5,837 bases of DNA from the NCBI GenBank assembly GCA_023392205.1, contig JAEVZN010000588.1, positions 1 to 5,837 on the forward strand, read 5' to 3'. The notes beneath the pieces were generated by a model. The model saw only the letters and a list, made by a program, of their open reading frames with translations, did no database searches and was not told the origin of the DNA. How positions within the stretch are numbered: position 1 is the first letter of the stretch; every line of letters begins with the position of its first letter. A program made the translations under genes and the position numbers. Shown here one piece after another: positions 1-5,837 of this stretch. The DNA comes from Pseudomonadota bacterium. Its GTDB lineage: Bacteria > Pseudomonadota > Alphaproteobacteria > Rhizobiales > Xanthobacteraceae.

Positions 1-967
1 GGCCTCGGCGGTCATCCCGCTATTGTGGAAGGCGCAGGAGCAATGCGGCGGCTGGGTGCCGGAAGTCGCCATTCGCTATGTCGCCGAATTCCTGAACATG
101 GCGAACATTCGCGTGATGGAAATCGCCACCTTCTACACAATGTTCAATCTGGCGCCGGTGGGCCGGCATCATGTCCAGCTCTGCGGCACGACACCCTGCA
201 TGCTGCGGGGGGCGGAAGATCTGAAAAAGGTTTGCGAGCGGCGGATCGGTCACCAGTTCGATGTGACCCCGGACGGCGCGCTGTCATGGGTCGAAGTGGA
301 ATGCCTTGGGGCATGCGTGAATGCGCCGATGGCCCAGATCAATTACGATTTCTATGAGGATATGACGCCGGAAAGTTTCGCCCGGATTCTCGACGATCTT
401 GCTGCGGGCAAGCATGTCGCCCCCGGCCCCCAGATCGACCGTCAATTTTCCGGACCGCAAGGCGGCCTGACCACGCTGCTGCAATCGCCGTCGATCCGCG
501 AGGGCGGAAGCGGACGGCCTACCGGGGACGCCCTCACGGACGCGGCACCGAAAAAGCCGGCAGCGGAAGCCAATGTTCGCGAAGCCCCGGCCGCCGTCGA
601 CACGCTCGCCAGGGCGGCCGCGAAAGAGGGCGTCTCGGTGCGCAAGACGACGCAAGCCGTGAGCGAGGAAGCACCCCTTTCCGACGAGTTCAAGCCGGAA
701 TTGCTGCGCGCCGCACGCGGCGGACAGGCCGACGATCTTAAGCTGATCTGGGGCGTAGGTCCAAAGCTTGAGAATCTGCTGCATCGGCTGGGTGTTTTCC
801 ATTTCGATCAGATTGCGTCATGGACCGATATGAATCTGCGCTGGGTCGACGAGCATCTCGAAGGATTCAAGGGCCGCGCTGTGCGCGACAAGTGGATCGA
901 TCAGGCCAAGAAACTGGCGACCGGCTGGCGGCCGACCAGCGATGTCGGCGACAAACCGGGCAATTGA
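1..967 (+). CDS. nuoE: NADH-quinone oxidoreductase subunit E (24 kDa-type), 5'-truncated by the window edge
   Basis: This is the [2Fe-2S] subunit of the complex I NADH-input module, acting in the cytoplasm beside NuoF. The reading frame (first full codon at base 2) is open from the window edge and encodes 321 residues here. The TTG at 23 lies inside conserved NuoE sequence (ASAVIPLLWKAQEQ), so the true start is upstream; comparison with usual cysteine positions suggests roughly 30-45 residues are missing. The thioredoxin-like fold carries the four N1a ligands: C61-x4-C66 (bases 182-199) and C101-x3-C105 (bases 302-316), numbered from base 2. After about residue 140 comes an Ala/Pro/charged low-complexity linker of about 100 residues. 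It is followed by a compact domain (about residues 244-315, bases 731-945) with a GVGPK hairpin and a following FDQIASW segment, resembling the helix-3-turn-helix family (COG3743-like) found on many alphaproteobacterial NuoE proteins. The tail's function is unknown. The gene ends 3 nt before nuoF. Confidence 0.96.
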   Translation, partial: ASAVIPLLWKAQEQCGGWVPEVAIRYVAEFLNMANIRVMEIATFYTMFNLAPVGRHHVQLCGTTPCMLRGAEDLKKVCERRIGHQFDVTPDGALSWVEVECLGACVNAPMAQINYDFYEDMTPESFARILDDLAAGKHVAPGPQIDRQFSGPQGGLTTLLQSPSIREGGSGRPTGDALTDAAPKKPAAEANVREAPAAVDTLARAAAKEGVSVRKTTQAVSEEAPLSDEFKPELLRAARGGQADDLKLIWGVGPKLENLLHRLGVFHFDQIASWTDMNLRWVDEHLEGFKGRAVRDKWIDQAKKLATGWRPTSDVGDKPGN

Positions 968-970
968 ACC

Positions 971-2278
971 ATGCTGGCTGATCGCGACCGCATCTTCAAA
1001 AACCTCTATGGCCAGCATGACTGGGGCCTCAAGGGCGCGCGTGCGCGCGGCGCCTGGGATGGCACCAAGTCGATCCTCGAACGTGGCCGCGACGGCATCA
1101 TCAACGAGATGAAGGCATCGGGCCTGCGCGGACGGGGCGGCGCGGGCTTTCCGACCGGCATGAAATGGTCGTTCATGCCCAAGGAAAGCAAGGATGGGCG
1201 TCCGAGCTATCTGGTGGTCAATGCCGACGAATCCGAACCCGGCACCTGCAAGGACCGCGAGATCATGCGGCATGATCCGCATCTGCTCGTGGAGGGCTGC
1301 CTGATCGCGGGCTTCGCGATGGGCGCGGTGGCCGCGTATATCTATGTGCGCGGCGAATTTATCCGGGAGCGCGAGACACTACAGGCGGCGATCGACCAGG
1401 CCTATGAGGCACGGCTGATCGGCAAGAACAATGTCAACGGCTACGACTTCGACGTCTACGTCCATCACGGCGCCGGAGCCTATATCTGCGGCGAAGAGAC
1501 GGCGTTGCTCGAAAGCCTCGAAGGCAAGAAGGGCATGCCGCGGCTGAAGCCACCATTCCCGGCCAATGTCGGGTTGTATGGCTGCCCGACGACCGTCAAC
1601 AATGTGGAATCGATCGCCGTTGCGCCGGACATCATGCGGCGCGGTGCGGCCTGGTTCGCCGGCATCGGCCGGCCCAACAATACCGGCACCAAGCTGTTCT
1701 GCATTTCAGGGCATGTGAATGCCCCCTGCAATGTCGAAGAGGCGATGGGCGTCACGTTCCGCGAACTGGTCGAGACACATTGCGGCGGCATTCGCGGCGG
1801 ATGGGATAATCTGCTGGCGGTAATTCCGGGCGGTTCATCGGTGCCGCTTATTCCCGCGTCGCAATGCGACGGCGACCTCTACATGGATTTCGATACGCTG
1901 CGGAACCTGAAATCGGGCCTCGGCACCGCGGCCGTGATCGTCATGGACAAGTCGACCGACATCGTGCGCGCCATCGCGCGGCTGTCGTATTTCTACAAGC
2001 ACGAAAGTTGCGGACAATGCACACCGTGCCGCGAGGGAACGGGGTGGATGTGGCGCGTGATGATGCGCATGGCCGAGGGCCGCGCGCAGAAGCGCGAGAT
2101 CGATCAATTGCTGGAAGTCACCACCCAGGTGGAAGGGCATACGATCTGTGCTTTGGGCGATGCGGCGGCATGGCCGATCCAGGGATTGATCCGGCATTTC
2201 CGTCATGAGATCGAACGGCGTATCGACGAATATGCCGCCAATCCGCACAGCGAACCGGTGATGGTGGCTGCGGAATGA
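971..2278 (+). CDS. nuoF: NADH-quinone oxidoreductase subunit F (51 kDa-type, FMN and NADH binding)
   Basis: NuoF oxidises NADH and passes electrons through FMN to a [4Fe-4S] cluster (N3). The product is 435 aa, normal for the family and complete. In order it shows the glycine-rich nucleotide-binding segment [11 protein letters not shown] (residues 53-63), the flavin-site segment NADESEPGT (84-92), and the GEET motif of the NADH/FMN fold (174-177) followed by a conserved ESLEGKKG stretch. The N3 ligands are C347-x2-C350-x2-C353 (bases 2009-2029) and C393 in HTICALGD (bases 2147-2149). The ATG at 971 gives the usual alphaproteobacterial N-terminus ([10 protein letters not shown]), so the start is well supported although no strong Shine-Dalgarno sequence precedes it. 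It lies 3 nt after the nuoE stop, which suggests translational coupling. The stop overlaps the next gene's start in an ATGA at 2275-2278. I see no missing key residue or frameshift. Confidence 0.98.
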   Translation: MLADRDRIFKNLYGQHDWGLKGARARGAWDGTKSILERGRDGIINEMKASGLRGRGGAGFPTGMKWSFMPKESKDGRPSYLVVNADESEPGTCKDREIMRHDPHLLVEGCLIAGFAMGAVAAYIYVRGEFIRERETLQAAIDQAYEARLIGKNNVNGYDFDVYVHHGAGAYICGEETALLESLEGKKGMPRLKPPFPANVGLYGCPTTVNNVESIAVAPDIMRRGAAWFAGIGRPNNTGTKLFCISGHVNAPCNVEEAMGVTFRELVETHCGGIRGGWDNLLAVIPGGSSVPLIPASQCDGDLYMDFDTLRNLKSGLGTAAVIVMDKSTDIVRAIARLSYFYKHESCGQCTPCREGTGWMWRVMMRMAEGRAQKREIDQLLEVTTQVEGHTICALGDAAAWPIQGLIRHFRHEIERRIDEYAANPHSEPVMVAAE

Positions 2279-2610
2279 CTGCGATGACCTACGATATCCC
2301 GCCCAAGCCGCATCAATACGTTCCGCCGCCAAAGCGGCCGATCCGTTCCGATGCAGACAGGGTGCGCTTCGGCAAGCTTGTCATCGCCTGCGGCGCGGTG
2401 TTTTTCGCCGGATCGTTCGCCTATGTCATGAGCAGCGGCACCATGACGGGACCTCAGGCCTTGGTGGCGACGCTTCCGCTTGCGATGATCTTCGTGGCGC
2501 TCGGCGCTGCGATCTGGAAGCAGGGCGCCGACGGTATCGGTCCGATGGTGGCCTATATCGGAGCTGTGGTGGCGGCTTGTTCCATGCTGGCGGCGTGGCT
2601 CTGGGGATGA
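2275..2610 (+). CDS. Small three-helix membrane protein of unknown function, between nuoF and nuoG
   Basis: I do not recognise this 111-residue protein. The N-terminal tail (residues 1-34) is proline-rich ([16 protein letters not shown]) and then basic. Three hydrophobic segments follow at about 35-52, 59-81 and 87-110, the last running to the C-terminus. The basic tail and the short KQGADG loop between helices 2 and 3 favour an N-in, C-out topology by the positive-inside rule; this is inferred. There are no cofactor motifs, and the two cysteines (39, 102) lie inside predicted helices. The start overlaps the nuoF stop (ATGA); a second in-frame ATG at 2284 (residue 4) could serve instead. No clear ribosome binding site precedes either, so translation probably depends on ribosomes finishing nuoF. 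Codon use looks like that of its neighbours. Position suggests a complex I accessory or assembly role, but that rests on context only. It does not resemble the known small membrane subunits NuoA or NuoK, nor the accessory subunits NDUFS4, NDUFS6 and NDUFA12. Confidence 0.85.
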   Translation: MTAMTYDIPPKPHQYVPPPKRPIRSDADRVRFGKLVIACGAVFFAGSFAYVMSSGTMTGPQALVATLPLAMIFVALGAAIWKQGADGIGPMVAYIGAVVAACSMLAAWLWG

Positions 2611-2660
2611 TGACGGTGCACATGAACGCACATTCGCGCATGCAAGGCGGCTGCCGATGA
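2607..2660 (+). CDS. Possible 17-codon mini-ORF bridging the small membrane gene and nuoG
   Basis: The only sizeable gap in the operon (46 nt) is spanned by one short open frame that would encode [17 protein letters not shown]. Its ATG at 2607 overlaps the preceding stop as ATGA (2607-2610); a second ATG at 2610 forms TGATG with the same stop. Its own TGA (2658-2660) overlaps the nuoG ATG, again as ATGA (2657-2660). Further in-frame ATGs lie at 2622 and 2640. This geometry would let ribosomes pass from the membrane protein gene to nuoG by termination-reinitiation. A frame this short can easily arise by chance, and nuoG has its own plausible ribosome binding site, so the call is tentative. No function is implied for the peptide. 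Confidence 0.25.
   Translation: MMTVHMNAHSRMQGGCR
2644..2650 (+). promoter_or_regulatory. Probable ribosome binding site of nuoG
   Basis: The purine-rich AAGGCGG lies 6 nt before the nuoG ATG at 2657 (9 nt if only AAGG is counted as pairing). It is a moderate match to the anti-Shine-Dalgarno sequence and supports the ATG at 2657 as the start. It lies inside the possible mini-ORF at 2607-2660. Confidence 0.5.
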
Positions 2661-4735
2661 CCAAGCTGCTCGTTGACGGCATCGAGATCGACGTCCCGGC
2701 GGATTACACGCTGCTGCAAGCCTGCGAAGCGGCGGGCGCGGAGATTCCGCGTTTCTGCTTCCACGAGCGGCTGTCGATTGCCGGCAATTGCCGCATGTGT
2801 CTCGTTGAGCTGAAGGGGTCTCCGAAGCCGGTTGCGTCCTGCGCATGGGCGGTGCGCGATTGTCGTCCCGGTCCGAATGGCGAGCCGCCGGTCGTCCATA
2901 CACGTACGCCGCTGGTTAAGAAGGCACGCGAAGGCGTGATGGAATTCCTGCTGATCAACCATCCGCTCGATTGCCCGATCTGCGACCAGGGCGGTGAATG
3001 CGATCTGCAGGATCAGGCGATGGCCTATGGCGTCGACACCTCGCGTTACTGGGAGAACAAGCGCGCGGTCGAGGACAAGTATATCGGCGCGTTGGTCAAG
3101 ACCTCGATGAACCGCTGTATCCATTGCACGCGCTGCGTCCGTTTCGCCACGGAAGTGGCGGGCGTGCCGGAGCTCGGCGCCATCGGCCGCGGCGAGGACA
3201 TGGAGATCACGACTTATCTCGAACATGCAATGACGTCGGAGCTGCAAAGCAACGTCGTCGATCTCTGCCCGGTCGGCGCGCTGACATCGAAGCCCTACGC
3301 CTTTGTGGCGCGGCCGTGGGAACTGAACAAGACTGAATCCATCGACGTGATGGATGCGGTCGGCTCGGCCATCCGCATCGATACGCGCGGCCGTGAGGTC
3401 ATGCGGATCCTGCCGCGCCTCAACGAGGACGTGAACGAGGAATGGATTTCCGACAAGACTCGCCATGTCGTCGATGGCCTGCGCGCGCAGCGGCTTGACC
3501 GGCCGTATATCCGTGAGCGTGGCCGGCTGCGCCCTGCGGACTGGACCGAAGCGTTCGCGCTGATTGCGCAGAAGGTCAGGGCGACGCGACCCGACCGGAT
3601 CGGCGCGATTGCTGGAGACCTTTGCGCGGTCGAGGATATGTTCGCGGCGAAGGATCTGCTGGCCCGGCTTGGCTCGCGCAATGTCGATGCGCGCCAGCGT
3701 GGCTCGATGATCGATCCGCGCTGGGGACGTGGGGCTTATATTTTTAATTCCACTATTCCCGGTATCGAGGCTGCGGACGCGCTTCTGATCGTGGGCTCGA
3801 ACCCGCGCAAGGAAGCCGCGCTGATCAACGCGCGGATCCGCAAGCGATGGCGCATGGGCCATTTTCCGATCGCCCTGATCGGGGAAAAGGCCGACCTGAC
3901 CTACCCCTATCATTATCTCGGTTCGGGGCCTGACAGCCTTGCCGAAGTGGCCGAAGGTCGCGGCGATTACGCGGACATCCTGCGCAAGGCGGAACGACCG
4001 CTGATGATCATCGGCGCCGCCGCGTTCGGCCGAAATGACGGCGCAAGGATCGCTTCGCTCGCGGCCCGTGCCGCCATCGAAATCGGCGCGGTGAAGGACG
4101 GCTGGAACGGCTTTTCGGTCCTGCATTATGCGGCATCGCGCGTCGGCGCGCTCGATATCGGCTTCGTGCCGGGCGAGGGCGGACGCACCGCCCTGCAGAT
4201 GGCTTCAGGCGGTGTCGATATCGTATTCTCGCTGGGCGCCGACGAGATCGATATCGAGCCCGGTCCATTTGTCATCTATGTCGGCACACATGGCGATGCC
4301 GGTGCGCACCGTGCCGATGTCATCCTGCCGGGCGCAGCCTATCCGGAAAAATCCGGCATCTATGTCAACACCGAGGGGCGTGTGCAGATGGCGGCGCGCG
4401 CATCTTTCGCGCCGGGCGACGCGCGCGAGGACTGGGCCATATTCCGCGCGCTGTCCGACTATCTCGATGCGCGGCTGCCCTACGATTCGCTCCCGCAATT
4501 GCGCCAGCATTTGTTCAGTGCATTCCCGCATCTCGCACATATCGGGGAGATTACGCCCTCCGATAGCGGCGATCTGCGGCGGCTGGCGCAACTGGCGGGC
4601 ACGCCGGACAAGGCGCCGTTCGTGTCGGCCATCGACGATTTCTACCTGACCAATCCGATCGCGCGAGCCAGCGTGGTCATGGCCGAATGCTCGGCGCTCG
4701 CAGAGCGCAGCGCGGCCCTGACGGCGGCGGAGTAG
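2657..4735 (+). CDS. nuoG: NADH-quinone oxidoreductase subunit G (75 kDa-type, iron-sulfur)
   Basis: NuoG is the large iron-sulfur subunit that carries electrons from NuoF towards NuoI. The product is 692 aa, typical of the alphaproteobacterial/mitochondrial type and complete. The N-terminal ferredoxin domain holds [2Fe-2S] N1b ligands C34, C45, C48 and C62. Next is the N5 motif H102-x3-C106-x2-C109-x5-C115, with its characteristic histidine ligand. Cluster N4 follows: C154-x2-C157-x2-C160 with C204 in LCPVGAL. From about residue 215 to 600 it is a molybdopterin-oxidoreductase-like domain that has no catalytic cofactor in complex I. The C-terminus (about 645-692, with the segment DDFYLTNPIARAS) matches the short domain that closes alphaproteobacterial NuoG. 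The extra N7 cysteine set known from E. coli and Thermus is absent: residues 220-260 contain no cysteine. The start is supported by the ferredoxin N-terminus (TKLLVDGIEIDVP) and an upstream AAGG. It lies 46 nt after the small membrane gene and 6 nt before nuoH. Confidence 0.98.
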   Translation: MTKLLVDGIEIDVPADYTLLQACEAAGAEIPRFCFHERLSIAGNCRMCLVELKGSPKPVASCAWAVRDCRPGPNGEPPVVHTRTPLVKKAREGVMEFLLINHPLDCPICDQGGECDLQDQAMAYGVDTSRYWENKRAVEDKYIGALVKTSMNRCIHCTRCVRFATEVAGVPELGAIGRGEDMEITTYLEHAMTSELQSNVVDLCPVGALTSKPYAFVARPWELNKTESIDVMDAVGSAIRIDTRGREVMRILPRLNEDVNEEWISDKTRHVVDGLRAQRLDRPYIRERGRLRPADWTEAFALIAQKVRATRPDRIGAIAGDLCAVEDMFAAKDLLARLGSRNVDARQRGSMIDPRWGRGAYIFNSTIPGIEAADALLIVGSNPRKEAALINARIRKRWRMGHFPIALIGEKADLTYPYHYLGSGPDSLAEVAEGRGDYADILRKAERPLMIIGAAAFGRNDGARIASLAARAAIEIGAVKDGWNGFSVLHYAASRVGALDIGFVPGEGGRTALQMASGGVDIVFSLGADEIDIEPGPFVIYVGTHGDAGAHRADVILPGAAYPEKSGIYVNTEGRVQMAARASFAPGDAREDWAIFRALSDYLDARLPYDSLPQLRQHLFSAFPHLAHIGEITPSDSGDLRRLAQLAGTPDKAPFVSAIDDFYLTNPIARASVVMAECSALAERSAALTAAE
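4729..4732 (+). promoter_or_regulatory. Ribosome binding site of nuoH, embedded in the nuoG 3' end
   Basis: GGAG lies 9 nt before the nuoH ATG at 4742. It is formed by the last two codons of nuoG, immediately before its TAG stop, so nuoH initiation overlaps nuoG termination. It supports the chosen nuoH start. Confidence 0.55.
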
Positions 4736-4741
4736 GCGGCA

Positions 4742-5767
4742 ATGACCGAGTTTTTCTGGGCCTGGATCTGGCCTCTGATCATCATGGTGGCGCAGAGCCT
4801 GCTGCTGATAACGATCCTGCTCGTTGCCATCGCTTATGTGCTCTATGCCGACCGCAAGATCTGGGCCGCTGTGCAGATCCGGCGCGGGCCTAATGTCGTG
4901 GGCCCCTGGGGATTACTGCAATCCTTTGCCGACCTTTTAAAATTCTTTCTCAAGGAGCCGGTGATCCCGGCCGGCGCGAACAAGGGCATCTTCCTGCTTG
5001 CACCTCTCGTGACCTGCGTGCTGGCGTTGGCTGCCTGGGCGGTCGTTCCGGTGAATGCGGGGTGGGTGATTGCCGACATCAATGTCGGCATTCTGTATAT
5101 CTTTGCGATCTCGTCGCTCGGTGTGTACGGCATCATCATGGGCGGTTGGGCATCGAATTCGAAATATCCCTTCCTTGCGGCGTTGCGCTCGGCGGCGCAA
5201 ATGGTGTCCTACGAAGTTTCCATCGGCTTTGTCATCATCACCGTGCTGCTTTGCGTCGGCTCGCTGAATCTCACGGCGATTGTCGAGGCGCAGAACGGAT
5301 CGCTCGGCCTGCTCAACTGGTTCTGGCTGCCGCTGCTGCCGATGTTCGTCATCTTTTTCGTGTCGGCCCTGGCGGAGACCAACCGGCCGCCGTTCGACCT
5401 GGTGGAGGCTGAATCGGAACTCGTGGCCGGCTTCATGGTCGAATACGGTTCGACCCCCTACATGATGTTTATGCTGGGCGAATATGTCGCCATCGCCACG
5501 ATGTGCGCGCTCGGTACGATCCTGTTTCTGGGCGGCTGGCTGTCGCCGCTGCCATTTCCGCCTTTCACCTGGGTGCCCGGAATTGTCTGGTTCACCCTCA
5601 AATGCCTGTTCATGTTCTTCATGTTCGCCATGGTGAAGGCGATTGTCCCGCGCTATCGCTACGATCAGCTGATGCGTCTGGGATGGAAGGTGTTCCTGCC
5701 AATTTCGCTCGCCATGGTGGTGATCGTCGCCGCCGTACTCCAATTCACCGGGCTTGCGCCCCGCTAG
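4742..5767 (+). CDS. nuoH: NADH-quinone oxidoreductase subunit H (ND1-type membrane subunit)
   Basis: NuoH is the inner-membrane subunit at the junction of the two arms of complex I. With the peripheral subunits it forms the quinone-access channel and begins the proton-coupling path. The product is 341 aa, normal for the family. Both ND1 signatures are present: G57-LLQ-x2-A-D64-LLK-x3-KE72 and [14 protein letters not shown] (residues 217-230), the latter in the acidic loop implicated in coupling. The basic [10 protein letters not shown] segment (46-55) and the conserved loop around [19 protein letters not shown] (140-158) are also intact. Hydrophobic segments are visible at about 10-34, 82-104, 115-134, 159-180, 192-211, 240-264, 279-301 and 317-336, consistent with the eight-helix fold. 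The start is supported by GGAG 9 nt upstream. It follows nuoG by 6 nt and precedes nuoI by 15 nt. I see nothing anomalous. Confidence 0.98.
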   Translation: MTEFFWAWIWPLIIMVAQSLLLITILLVAIAYVLYADRKIWAAVQIRRGPNVVGPWGLLQSFADLLKFFLKEPVIPAGANKGIFLLAPLVTCVLALAAWAVVPVNAGWVIADINVGILYIFAISSLGVYGIIMGGWASNSKYPFLAALRSAAQMVSYEVSIGFVIITVLLCVGSLNLTAIVEAQNGSLGLLNWFWLPLLPMFVIFFVSALAETNRPPFDLVEAESELVAGFMVEYGSTPYMMFMLGEYVAIATMCALGTILFLGGWLSPLPFPPFTWVPGIVWFTLKCLFMFFMFAMVKAIVPRYRYDQLMRLGWKVFLPISLAMVVIVAAVLQFTGLAPR

Positions 5768-5782
5768 ACCTGAAAGACAGCT

Positions 5783-5837
5783 ATGAGACTCGATCAGGCA
5801 GCACGATCCGTTTTTCTCGCCGAATTCGTTCAGGCGT
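5783..5837 (+). CDS. nuoI: NADH-quinone oxidoreductase subunit I (23 kDa-type), N-terminus only, cut by the window end
   Basis: Eighteen codons are visible, encoding MRLDQAARSVFLAEFVQA, followed by one base of codon 19. The pattern (L)D-x-AARS-x2-L-x-EFV-x-A is the typical amphipathic N-terminus of alphaproteobacterial NuoI, which packs against the membrane arm before the ferredoxin domain. NuoI is expected to hold two [4Fe-4S] clusters (N6a and N6b) that deliver electrons to the terminal cluster N2, but the cysteine motifs lie beyond the window. The assignment therefore rests on this short match plus its place directly after nuoH, the standard order. A weak purine run (GAAAGA, 5772-5777) 5 nt before the ATG is a possible ribosome binding site. 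Confidence 0.88.
   Translation, partial: MRLDQAARSVFLAEFVQA

Noticed and set aside
23..25. TTG as the start codon of nuoE
   Set aside because: The frame stays open to the window edge, and the residues before the TTG match conserved NuoE sequence, so translation must begin upstream of the window.
284..802. Open frame on the - strand (172 codons) opposite nuoE
   Set aside because: It is a shadow of the nuoE coding frame, with no recognisable family and no promoter or ribosome binding site.
1036..1054. GC-rich alternating run (gcgcgcgtgcgcgcggc) that looks like a possible hairpin
   Set aside because: It lies inside conserved nuoF codons for [10 protein letters not shown], which explain it. 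There is no following T-run and no sign of a terminator.
3735..3756. AT-rich patch (ttatatttttaattccacta) in an otherwise GC-rich gene, resembling a promoter -10 region
   Set aside because: It encodes the AYIFNSTIPG segment in the middle of nuoG, with no matching -35 element or downstream gene start nearby. It is best explained by local amino-acid content.
2426..4126. Long open frame on the - strand (566 codons) opposite the small membrane gene and nuoG
   Set aside because: It lies antisense to clearly real nuoG sequence. Its translation is Arg/Asp/His-rich without recognisable domains, as expected from the mirror of GC-rich codon bias.
4937..5743. Open frame on the - strand (268 codons) opposite nuoH
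   Set aside because: The translation is extremely rich in His, Arg, Gln and Glu, the usual antisense image of hydrophobic membrane-protein codons. There is no motif and no independent context.

Overview
The window is a stretch of a respiratory complex I operon (nuo, proton-pumping NADH:ubiquinone oxidoreductase) from a GC-rich bacterium. It is almost certainly an alphaproteobacterium. The evidence is a NuoE with a long linker and a C-terminal helix-hairpin-helix-type domain, a NuoF and NuoH very close to the rhizobial/mitochondrial type, a short NuoG (692 aa) without the extra N7 iron-sulfur cluster motif, and the gene order nuoE-nuoF-x-nuoG-nuoH-nuoI. I cannot resolve the family or genus from the sequence alone.

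Layout, all on the + strand: the 3' part of nuoE (1-967, start upstream of the window); nuoF (971-2278); an unrecognised small membrane protein gene of 111 codons (2275-2610); a 46-base gap containing a possible 17-codon mini-ORF (2607-2660); nuoG (2657-4735); nuoH (4742-5767); and the first 18 codons of nuoI (5783 to the window end). Spacings are 3 nt, a 4-nt ATGA overlap, 46 nt, 6 nt and 15 nt. There is no room for an internal promoter or terminator that I can recognise, so this is one transcription unit with tight translational coupling.

How the genes work together: NuoE, NuoF and NuoG form the NADH-oxidising electron-input arm in the cytoplasm. NADH gives a hydride to FMN in NuoF. Electrons then pass through the NuoF [4Fe-4S] cluster and the NuoG clusters towards NuoI, while the NuoE [2Fe-2S] cluster sits off the main path. 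NuoI would carry the last peripheral tetranuclear clusters, and NuoH is the membrane subunit that helps form the quinone site and couples the two arms. The known subunits look intact, with all expected cluster ligands visible.

Most of the window is ordinary, well-conserved housekeeping sequence. The parts not explained by textbook complex I are the three-helix protein gene between nuoF and nuoG, the mini-ORF that joins it to nuoG with an ATGA overlap at both ends, and the H3TH-like tail of NuoE. I found no mobile elements, CRISPR arrays, RNA genes or convincing terminators.
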